The notes beneath the pieces were generated by a model. The model was not told the origin of the DNA. It saw only the letters and a program-made list of their open reading frames with translations, and made no database searches. The position numbers and the translations under genes were made by a program. From Gimesia aquarii (GTDB taxonomy: Bacteria; Planctomycetota; Planctomycetia; Planctomycetales; Planctomycetaceae): DNA of 64,000 nucleotides. Each line of letters starts with the position of its first letter. The stretch's first letter is position 1. Below are positions 47,508 to 55,146 of this stretch, piece after piece. The stretch lies in the NCBI RefSeq assembly GCF_007748195.1, contig NZ_CP037920.1:5547800-5611799 (forward strand). The letters run 5' to 3'.

Positions 47508-49808
47508 TCAAGATTCCTTTTGCTTCTTTAAGAGTTCATGTAGTACGCGCGGAGGCGACATCGGCAGCTCATCCATGCGTACTCCGACAGCATCATAAAT
47601 AGCAGCCGCAAGAGCAGCCGGTGGTGGCACAATGGGAACTTCTCCGACTCCGCGTACTCCAAACGGATGGCCGGGATTAGGAACTTCCACAATAATCGTG
47701 TCAATCATCGGTAAATCGTAACAAGTTGGGATACGGTAATCGAGGAAGTTCGCGTTCCGCATACTGCCATCCTCGTCATACCAGTATTCTTCGTTGAGAC
47801 CCCAACCAATTCCCTGAACCGCACCACCCTGGATCTGTCCTTCAACATATGCAGGATGAATCGCGGTCCCACAGTCCTGTGCCGCGGTGTACCGCAGAAT
47901 ATCTACTTTTCCGGTATCAGGGTCCACCTCGACATCGACAACATGGGTACCAAAAGCACCACCAGGCTCATTATGGTTGGAAACACCACGTCCTACCAAT
48001 GGCTCTCCTACGGCACTGAGTTCAACGGCGATCTCTTTGAAGGAAACTTTCTTGTCCGGCCCCAGGACATAACCATCCTCATAGGAGACCTGGTCAGAAT
48101 CAACTTCCCACAGATCTGCTGCACGAGCGACAATCTGACGTTGTAAATCTTTGCCGGCTTCGTAAGCAGCCCAGCCTGTCGCATAAGTCACACGACTTCC
48201 ACCTGTGACATCGGTGTAACCCACACTGTCTGTATCAACCACAGCCGGTTTGATGTCCTCTGCGGCAATTCCCAATGTTTCCGCAAACTGCATAGCAATC
48301 GCAGTTCGTGAGCCTCCGATGTCCGTTGAACCTTCCAGAAGTGAAACGGAACCGTCAGAGTTCACCGTTGCAGTCACGGCTGATTTCAGGCCTGCGTTAA
48401 ACCAGAAACCGGAAGCGATTCCTCGTCCCCGATGTTGGGCTTCCAGCGGGCTCTTGAAGTGATCACTTTCTTTAATCGCTTCTAACGTTTCGACTAATCC
48501 GATTCGGGGATAGGTGACTCCGTCAACACGACGCGTGCCTTCTTTGGAAGCATTCAGCAGACGGAAATCGACGGGTGCCATTCCGAGTTTCTCACAAAGT
48601 TCCTCCACCACTGTTTCTGTAGCAAAAGCAGCGTTGGTGGCACCAGGTGCACGGTACGCGTTTGTACGTGGTTTGTTGACACAAACATCGTAACCTTCCA
48701 CTCTCCCGTTTGGTACATCATAACAGGAGAAGACACACATCGCCCCTGCTCCGATCGGCGAGCCAGGATAAGCCCCCGCTTCATATGCCATCCAGGCATC
48801 AGCTGCGGTGATATGACCATCCGCATCCACGCCCATCTTAATTTTAATGTGGGAACCGGGAGTCGGTCCGGTTGCCTGTAGTACGTCAGTTCGGTCCATC
48901 ACAACTTGAACGGGTGCCCCCGCAATGCGAGACAATGTCGCAGCAACAGGCGCCAAATAAACGGAGATTTTGCCACCAAAGCCGCCCCCAATTTCGGCAG
49001 GAACAACTTTGACGCGGGCCAGTGGAACGTCTAATAATTCTGCCACCTGTTGACGAACTGAAAACGTGCCCTGGGTCGAAGTCCAGACAGTGATCTGGCC
49101 ATCATTGTTCCACAGCGCTGTCGCCACATGCGGTTCGATATACCCCTGATGCACGGTTGACGTGTTGAACTCTCTCTCAACAACGTATTTCGCTTCAGCA
49201 AATCCTTTTTCAATATCACCTTTCTCAAACAGAAAACGCTTGGCGATATTAGTGGGTTCGTCTCCTTTTTCACCAGTCGCAACCTCTTCGGTTCGTACAT
49301 CCGGATTCAATACCGGTGCTTCATCTGACATTGCTTTCAGCACATTCAGGACGGGAGGTAAGACTTCATATTCCACTTCGATCAGATTTGCTGCTTCCTG
49401 CGCGATATGAATGTTATCCGCGGCGACCGCGGCGATAGAGTGCCCCTTATAAAGCACTTTGGTACGTGCCAGGTTGTTACTGCTGAGATGATTGAGAACA
49501 ACAGATCCTTCTCCCAGTTCAGCAATTTTATCACCAGGTTCCGGCAGGTCCGCACTGGTAATCACAGCACGCACTCCAGGTAGCGCTTTGGCTTTCGAAG
49601 TATCAATCGACTTAATATTCGCATGCGCATGCGGGCTACGGAGAATCGCCCCGTAAATCATGCCTTTGACCTTAATATCTGCCCCATACAAGGCACGCCC
49701 TGTCACTTTGTCGGCACCATCATGCCGAATGGGGCGTGTTCCGATTACTTTATATTTAGGAGTGTCACCACTTCCTTCTGCTGCTTTGGTTTCATCAATG
49801 GTCGCCAT
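47508..49808 (-). CDS. Xanthine dehydrogenase family, molybdopterin-binding subunit
   Basis: A 766-residue large subunit of a molybdenum hydroxylase. Seen: the a/b hammerhead opening (IGTRPIRHDGADKVTGRALY), GGGFGGK near residue 275, AYRAPGATNAAF near 385 and the Glu base in GVRGVGEVPIVPP near 725. The active-site loop is not the Cys-containing AYRCSFR of form I CO dehydrogenase, so an aromatic, purine or aldehyde substrate is more likely. Its ATG overlaps the stop of the iron-sulfur gene (TAATG), and AAGGAG precedes it. It works with the FeS and FAD subunits encoded just upstream. Confidence 0.93.
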   Translation of the reverse strand: MATIDETKAAEGSGDTPKYKVIGTRPIRHDGADKVTGRALYGADIKVKGMIYGAILRSPHAHANIKSIDTSKAKALPGVRAVITSADLPEPGDKIAELGEGSVVLNHLSSNNLARTKVLYKGHSIAAVAADNIHIAQEAANLIEVEYEVLPPVLNVLKAMSDEAPVLNPDVRTEEVATGEKGDEPTNIAKRFLFEKGDIEKGFAEAKYVVEREFNTSTVHQGYIEPHVATALWNNDGQITVWTSTQGTFSVRQQVAELLDVPLARVKVVPAEIGGGFGGKISVYLAPVAATLSRIAGAPVQVVMDRTDVLQATGPTPGSHIKIKMGVDADGHITAADAWMAYEAGAYPGSPIGAGAMCVFSCYDVPNGRVEGYDVCVNKPRTNAYRAPGATNAAFATETVVEELCEKLGMAPVDFRLLNASKEGTRRVDGVTYPRIGLVETLEAIKESDHFKSPLEAQHRGRGIASGFWFNAGLKSAVTATVNSDGSVSLLEGSTDIGGSRTAIAMQFAETLGIAAEDIKPAVVDTDSVGYTDVTGGSRVTYATGWAAYEAGKDLQRQIVARAADLWEVDSDQVSYEDGYVLGPDKKVSFKEIAVELSAVGEPLVGRGVSNHNEPGGAFGTHVVDVEVDPDTGKVDILRYTAAQDCGTAIHPAYVEGQIQGGAVQGIGWGLNEEYWYDEDGSMRNANFLDYRIPTCYDLPMIDTIIVEVPNPGHPFGVRGVGEVPIVPPPAALAAAIYDAVGVRMDELPMSPPRVLHELLKKQKES

Positions 49809-50314
49809 TAGACAGTCTCCTTCTCACATGAGGCAGATTGTTCCGCCCTTGTTTCCGCAGCTTGTTGAATTGCACGCACAATTTTGTCATATCCGGTACA
49901 ACGACACAAATTCCCTGCCATCGCAAAACGAATCTCTTCCTCGGTCGGACTTGGATTTTCATCCAGAAACGCTTTGGCTGCCATAATATACCCAGGAGTA
50001 CAGATGCCACACTGTAACGCGGCATTTTCCAGAAAGGCTTCCTGCAAAGGATCCAGACCATCGCCAGGGGCCAAGCCTTCGATCGTCTCAATCTCGGCTC
50101 CTTCGGCTTCCATCGCCAGGATCATACAGCTATTGACTGCGCGGCCATCAATGACGACAGAACAGGCACCACAGTTCCCATTCGAACAACCTTCTTTGGC
50201 ACCGGTCAGATTTAATGTGTCGCGCAATATTTCGAGTAAAGTCTGCCTTGGCTGGCAGAGGAACTCCTCTTCACGGCCATTAATAGTCGCGGTTACGATC
50301 CGTTTCTTCGCCAT
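49808..50314 (-). CDS. Two [2Fe-2S] small subunit of the molybdenum hydroxylase
   Basis: A 168-residue electron-transfer subunit. The plant-ferredoxin-like cluster ligands are in GCSNGNCGACSV with a further Cys in AVNSC; the second cluster is ligated by CGICTPGY and CRCTGYDKI. It passes electrons from the molybdenum centre to FAD. An AAGGAC ribosome site precedes ATG. It lies 87 bp after the FAD subunit and overlaps the large subunit by one base. Confidence 0.95.
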   Translation of the reverse strand: MAKKRIVTATINGREEEFLCQPRQTLLEILRDTLNLTGAKEGCSNGNCGACSVVIDGRAVNSCMILAMEAEGAEIETIEGLAPGDGLDPLQEAFLENAALQCGICTPGYIMAAKAFLDENPSPTEEEIRFAMAGNLCRCTGYDKIVRAIQQAAETRAEQSASCEKETV

Positions 50315-50401
50315 CGAAAAGTCCTTATTTAAAATTCTGATTATAATTTATTGTTTGTTTGTTTGAGATTTTAGATGCTTCGATAAAAATAACATCGGAC
50401 A

Positions 50402-51271
50402 TCAACCGCGAGCACGCTCTACCGCCTTTTTGATTACACGTTCAGTGAGCACTCCCGTTACATGATTCCGAAACTCTTCGGTTCCTCGCATATCGGTTAT
50501 GGGATGAATCACAGCTCGTGCGGCCGCGGCTGCTTTTTGAATTGATTCATCATTCACAGGCTGACCAGCTAAAATCTCGCTGGCTTCCTGAGCATAAAAT
50601 GGTTTTGCAGCGACAGCGCCCAGCCCAATGCAAGCGGAAACAAAATTCTCGCCGCTCTCATCCAAAACAACTGAAGCGGCGACGCCCACAACCGCAATAT
50701 CCATTTCATTTCGAGGGATGAACCGACGGTAATGCGACCCGCTATGTGATGGTCGAGGTGGAAAGCGCAATTCCACAATAATCTCACCTTGCTCTAACAC
50801 GTTTTGGCCAGGTCCCGTACAAAACTCATCAACGGGAATTTCTCGTGTCCCGTCAGGACCTGTAATCACAACCATCGCTTCCAAGGCAATCAAAGCGGGT
50901 GTCGAATCGGCGGCCGCGCCTGCATTCGCCAGATTACCACCCACACTGGCCCGGTTTTGAATCTGCATGCCACCAATAATGTTGCTACTATCGGTAATGG
51001 CTGAGTATTTTTCTACAATCCCCGGATGTCCGTAAATCTGATAACAGGGAACCGCGGCTCCCAATCGCAGACCTTGCTCATTGAGTTCAAGTGCCATCAA
51101 TTCCGGGATTTTTTTCAAATCGACAATCAGATCGGCAGACAGCCTGCCCGTTCGCACATGATCGATCAGGTCGGTCCCTCCCGCCAATGGACGGGCATTC
51201 CCATTATTTTTGGCTAATAAGCCGACAGCGTCAGCCAATGAAGTGGGGGCTTCATAGTCAAAATCACGCAT
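50402..51271 (-). CDS. FAD-binding medium subunit of the molybdenum hydroxylase
   Basis: A 289-residue subunit with the FAD motifs PLAGGTDLIDHVRTG near residue 30 and ASVGGNLANAGAAADSTPAL near 105, and the C-terminal CO-dehydrogenase-flavoprotein domain. It receives electrons from the iron-sulfur subunit. ATG at 51271 was chosen over a TTG at 51292 because it begins the normal MRDFDYEAPTS leader. First gene of the four-gene operon, transcribed divergently from putA. Confidence 0.92.
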   Translation of the reverse strand: MRDFDYEAPTSLADAVGLLAKNNGNARPLAGGTDLIDHVRTGRLSADLIVDLKKIPELMALELNEQGLRLGAAVPCYQIYGHPGIVEKYSAITDSSNIIGGMQIQNRASVGGNLANAGAAADSTPALIALEAMVVITGPDGTREIPVDEFCTGPGQNVLEQGEIIVELRFPPRPSHSGSHYRRFIPRNEMDIAVVGVAASVVLDESGENFVSACIGLGAVAAKPFYAQEASEILAGQPVNDESIQKAAAAARAVIHPITDMRGTEEFRNHVTGVLTERVIKKAVERARG

Positions 51272-51461
51272 AGCAGGTTCGTCCCTCTCCAAATTGTCTT
51301 AGTCGTCTTCCATATTACATGTGGATCTCAGATCATTGATCGCGATTCACAGAAGCTCTATTATCAACCACGAGTGATATAACATCAATGCAACCAAAGA
51401 CGAACAACCACCGGATTTCCTAATTTTATAATTTCCTTAAGAATAATGCCTCTCTGCAGAC

Positions 51462-51476
51462 TGACAAGTGTTGTCA
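51462..51476. promoter_or_regulatory. Palindrome TGACAA-GTG-TTGTCA
   Basis: A perfect 6-3-6 inverted repeat about 190 bp upstream of the hydroxylase operon and 300 bp upstream of putA; a candidate dimeric-regulator site. Confidence 0.5.
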
Positions 51477-51542
51477 CCCCCCACTGATGAGACGAGAAAA
51501 GTTCTGATTGCATTCCCCACAGCACTTACCTCACCTATTGGG

Positions 51543-51572
51543 ATTTGTTAACCTGCTTCCCAACTAACAAAT
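51543..51572. promoter_or_regulatory. Inverted repeat ATTTGTTA/TAACAAAT
   Basis: Eight perfectly matched bases on each side of a 14-base loop. It could be an operator with two half-sites or an RNA stem. Confidence 0.45.
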
Positions 51573-51647
51573 TTTAGGGAAGAATAGGCTTCCACCGGAC
51601 CCTATTCAAGAGGCCAAATCCAACACTCTCAGGAGTGCCAGCGTAAA

Positions 51648-51670
51648 ATTACTGACAGGACGTCAGTAAT
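51648..51670. promoter_or_regulatory. Inverted repeat ATTACTGAC-aggac-GTCAGTAAT
   Basis: A perfect 9-bp inverted repeat with 5-base centre, about 105 bp upstream of the putA start, a good position for an operator. Confidence 0.55.
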
Positions 51671-51740
51671 CAAAGTCCTCCGATGTATTATTATCCCTTG
51701 TCCAGTGGTCTCAAATAAAATCGAAACCGCACAAGAACAA

Positions 51741-51755
51741 AGTGCAGACTGCACT
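51741..51755 (+). promoter_or_regulatory. Palindrome AGTGCAG-A-CTGCACT next to the putA ribosome site
   Basis: A perfect 7-1-7 palindrome ending 18 bp before the GTG start and touching the GAGGCAGG ribosome-site region. As DNA it is a compact operator; as RNA only a strained hairpin is possible. Confidence 0.5.
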
Positions 51756-51773
51756 CAGAGGCAGGTTATATAA

Positions 51774-54700
51774 GTGGCACGAAAAAAAGCATCTTCAAGC
51801 CTGAATCAAAAATTTGAGCAGCGAACACAGGAGCTTGGCCAACAGATTTGGGGGCTGCTGGAACGTCGCGAACCAACCATGTTTGAAAAACGCTGGTGGG
51901 ATGATCGGATTCTCTCCTGGGCAATGGCGGATGAATCAGTCAAAGTGCAAATGTTCCGCTTCGTGGATGTCCTGCCGATGCTCCGTTCCCACGAGTCAAT
52001 CGTGAGCCACCTGCAGGAATACTTTGAAGATGTTCGCAAGCATCTTCCCTGGGCGGCTCGTATCGGGCTTGAATTATCACAGCCAAATTCTGTTTTGGGT
52101 CGTGCACTGGCTTTGAATGCCCGCTCCAATGCCCGACGTATGGCTAGCCGCTTCATTGCCGGTTCGACTGTGGAACAGGTCCATCATACAGTTGATCGAC
52201 TCAGAAGCGAGAATTTCGCGTTCACGCTCGATCTCTTGGGCGAAGCTGTGATCAGTGAGAAAGAGGCTGAGTCCTACCTGCAAGCTTATCTTGATCTGAT
52301 CAAGGGACTCTCCCCGCGTGTCAAAAAATGGTCGGAAAACGTACAACTCGATTGGGATAACCAGGGACATCTGCCACGAACCAATGTTTCGATCAAATTA
52401 TCAGCATTATGCAGTCAATTCAAACCAACCGATCCTGTAGGCACAATGGCCGCTGTGCAGCCTCGCTTAAAACGGTTACTGCGATGTGCCATGCAACATG
52501 ATGCTTATCTGCATGTCGATATGGAGCAGAATTCCTATAAACCATTGACGCTGGAGATTTTTAAACAGACTCTGATGGAAAAGGAGTTCCGCGATTTCGA
52601 CAATGTGGGTATTGTGATTCAAGCATATCAACCCGAGGCCGAAAAGGATCTGAAGGACCTCTTAAAATGGACTAAAAAACGTAAAACCCCGATCTGGATT
52701 CGGCTCGTCAAAGGAGCATACTGGGATTATGAAACCATTACATCCCAATATCATGGCTGGCCGATCCCCGTGTATCAGGAAAAATGGGAATCCGATGCCA
52801 ATTTTGAAAAACTGACTCAGATACTGCTGGAGAATTACCAATGGTTACGTCCTGCTTTTGGTAGCCATAATATGCGGAGCCTGGCCCACGCCATCGCTGT
52901 TGCCCATGAACTGGATATTCCCCCTTCCGCTTATGAAATCCAAATGCTGTATGGCATGGGGAAAGAACAGGCCCAGGTCTTTGCAGAAATGGGCCATCGC
53001 GTTCGTATTTATACTCCTTTCGGTGAATTAATACCCGGCATGGCCTATCTGGTCAGGCGTTTGCTGGAAAACACGTCCAACGACTCATTCCTTCGACAAA
53101 GCTTTAGTGAGCACGTCAATCTGGAGACCTTGATGATGAATCCTTCCGACCATGCCAAACAAACCTCTGAAAAGAACGCTTCAGACGAAACAACGAGCGG
53201 TTTCCAAAACGAACCGCTTATTGATTTCAGCCTGGAAGAATCCCGTACTCAAATGCAGGAAGCTCTGGAGTCTGTCGCGGATCAGCTAGGAAAAGAATAT
53301 CCGCTGTTAATTAATGGTCGTGCCATCGATACCAAAACCACAATTACGTCTCGCAACCCATCGCACCACGATGAAGCAGTGGGTACAGTCTCATCAGCCT
53401 CAGCCGATGATGCCATCGATGCCATTGATGCCGCCCGCCGTGCTTTTCCGACATGGTCGAAAACGGAGCCGGAATATCGGTCTGAATACCTCGAACTGAT
53501 CGCCGCCAACATGCGTCGGCGGCGTTTCGAGTTGGCAGCCTGGATCGTCTACGAATGCGGTAAACCCTGGGAAGAAGCAGACGGTGATGTCGCCGAAGCG
53601 ATTGACTTTTGTATGTACTATGCCAATCAAATGCGTCGACTGGCTGAGCCTCTGAACTGTAATGTTCCCGGCGAAGAAAACGCCTATTTCTATCGCCCCA
53701 GGGGAACTGTCGCCGTGATTGCTCCCTGGAACTTTCCACTGGCGATTCTGACAGGCATGACCGCCGCCGCATTGGTCACTGGTAACACAGTCGTCATGAA
53801 GCCGGCAGAGCAATCATCGGTCGTTGCTGCGAAACTCATGGATTTGATTCATGAATCGGGTATTCCAGACGGTGTGGTTAATTTTCTCCCCGGGATTGGT
53901 GAAGAAGTCGGTCCCGAACTGGTAGGCAGTCCCGATGTAGAACTCATCACCTTTACCGGCTCGCGTGATGTAGGCTTGGCAATCAACGAATCGGCATCGG
54001 AAACAGACCTTAGACAGAATATGGTTAAACGAGTCATTGCCGAAATGGGTGGAAAAAATGCGATCATTATTGACGATGATGCCGATCTCGATGAAGCCGT
54101 TCTCGGTGTGATGCATTCCGCATTTAATTACGCAGGTCAGAAATGTTCTGCCTGCTCACGAGTCATCGTCTTGGAATCGATCCATGACACATTTGTAGAA
54201 CGTCTGGTGGAGGCCACTAAGAGCCTGAAAATTGGTCCTGCTGAAGAACCGGGAACCATTGTCGGTCCCGTCATCGACGAAGACGCCAAGCAAAAAATTC
54301 TCGAATATATCGAAGCAGGGAAAGAGGAAGCAACACTGGCATTGGCCTGTGAGGCAACAGAGCTGGACGAAGAAGGATATTATGTCGGCCCTCATATTTT
54401 CACAGACGTCGATTCCACATGCCAGATTGCACAAGAAGAAATTTTTGGACCGGTTCTGGCTGTCATGAAAGCAGACGACATGGACGAAGCGATCTCGATT
54501 GCCAACGACACACCGTATGCATTAACGGCTGGCATCTATAGTCGCAGCCCGGCTAACTTAAATCGAGCCAGACGTGATCTGGTTGCCGGAAATATTTATT
54601 TGAATCGTAATATCACCGGTGCGATGGTCGAACGGCATCCATTCGGCGGTTTCAAAATGTCAGGTATCGGCAGCAAAACAGGCGGACCGGATTACCTGCT

Positions 54701-54794
54701 CCAATTTCTGATTCCCGTTAATGTCACCGAGAACACAATGCGTCGTGGATTTGCACCAACGGCCGTCGGCGACGATTCTGAGGAAGAACAATAA
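51774..54794 (+). CDS. putA: Bifunctional proline dehydrogenase / P5C dehydrogenase
   Basis: A 1006-residue enzyme oxidising proline to glutamate. Residues about 100-450 are the FAD-dependent proline dehydrogenase barrel (NVSIKLSALCSQF, WIRLVKGAYWDYE, FGSHNMRS). Residues about 480-990 are the NAD-dependent P5C/aldehyde dehydrogenase domain, with WNFPLAILTG, the Glu in AEMGGKNAIII and nucleophile Cys791 in AGQKCSACSR. It is the short bacterial type: no N-terminal ribbon-helix-helix DNA-binding domain is present, so it does not regulate itself as E. coli PutA does. Start codon GTG with a GAGGCAGG site. The proline transporter gene is not adjacent. Confidence 0.96.
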   Translation: MARKKASSSLNQKFEQRTQELGQQIWGLLERREPTMFEKRWWDDRILSWAMADESVKVQMFRFVDVLPMLRSHESIVSHLQEYFEDVRKHLPWAARIGLELSQPNSVLGRALALNARSNARRMASRFIAGSTVEQVHHTVDRLRSENFAFTLDLLGEAVISEKEAESYLQAYLDLIKGLSPRVKKWSENVQLDWDNQGHLPRTNVSIKLSALCSQFKPTDPVGTMAAVQPRLKRLLRCAMQHDAYLHVDMEQNSYKPLTLEIFKQTLMEKEFRDFDNVGIVIQAYQPEAEKDLKDLLKWTKKRKTPIWIRLVKGAYWDYETITSQYHGWPIPVYQEKWESDANFEKLTQILLENYQWLRPAFGSHNMRSLAHAIAVAHELDIPPSAYEIQMLYGMGKEQAQVFAEMGHRVRIYTPFGELIPGMAYLVRRLLENTSNDSFLRQSFSEHVNLETLMMNPSDHAKQTSEKNASDETTSGFQNEPLIDFSLEESRTQMQEALESVADQLGKEYPLLINGRAIDTKTTITSRNPSHHDEAVGTVSSASADDAIDAIDAARRAFPTWSKTEPEYRSEYLELIAANMRRRRFELAAWIVYECGKPWEEADGDVAEAIDFCMYYANQMRRLAEPLNCNVPGEENAYFYRPRGTVAVIAPWNFPLAILTGMTAAALVTGNTVVMKPAEQSSVVAAKLMDLIHESGIPDGVVNFLPGIGEEVGPELVGSPDVELITFTGSRDVGLAINESASETDLRQNMVKRVIAEMGGKNAIIIDDDADLDEAVLGVMHSAFNYAGQKCSACSRVIVLESIHDTFVERLVEATKSLKIGPAEEPGTIVGPVIDEDAKQKILEYIEAGKEEATLALACEATELDEEGYYVGPHIFTDVDSTCQIAQEEIFGPVLAVMKADDMDEAISIANDTPYALTAGIYSRSPANLNRARRDLVAGNIYLNRNITGAMVERHPFGGFKMSGIGSKTGGPDYLLQFLIPVNVTENTMRRGFAPTAVGDDSEEEQ

Positions 54795-55146
54795 CGGAAC
54801 AAATAACAATTTCACGTGTTTTTCTCTGATTACGTGTGATCGTTCGAGCTTGGTCTGAATTCTGAGTCTAATTCAGATCAGTTCTCTGACGGAATTCTTA
54901 CATTTATTGTTTTGATGGCCTCCCCCTATCACAAAGCTTCGTTATTTCACCGTAACTAATGGAACTTTCTTGTGACATTGCTATCAAGCCAAGTATAATG
55001 GACGAAGGATTCCAACAGTGCTTCCTGCGGGTTCCAGGATCCAATTCCGCTTACTGGAGCCATCTGGTATTCTGAGCATCAAAGCCACACCACTGCCGAC
55101 TGATTACACCCCTAAAAATCTCTCCTCAATAGAATCTAATTGAACA
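54795..55146. other. Intergenic region between putA and the PQQ-like gene
   Basis: About 350 bp without a gene. It has a possible putA terminator hairpin (GGTCTGAATT/AATTCAGATC, 54852-54879, no T tract) and a good promoter at 54970-54999, leaving a leader of about 140 bases before 55147. Confidence 0.6.
54970..54999 (+). promoter_or_regulatory. Candidate promoter for the PQQ-like protein gene
   Basis: TTGTGA and TATAAT separated by 18 bp. The -10 hexamer matches the consensus exactly. Confidence 0.6.

Larger units (their letters stand above)
51272..51773. other. Divergent regulatory region between the hydroxylase operon and putA
   Basis: About 500 bp with no gene, but four perfect inverted repeats: 51462-51476, 51543-51572, 51648-51670 and 51741-51755. 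It contains both promoters. The density of palindromes is higher than elsewhere in the window and suggests multiple regulators or structured leaders. Confidence 0.6.

Noticed and set aside
47508..51271. Aerobic carbon monoxide dehydrogenase
   Set aside because: Subunit order and folds fit, but the large subunit lacks the AYRCSFR or AYRGAGR active-site loop.
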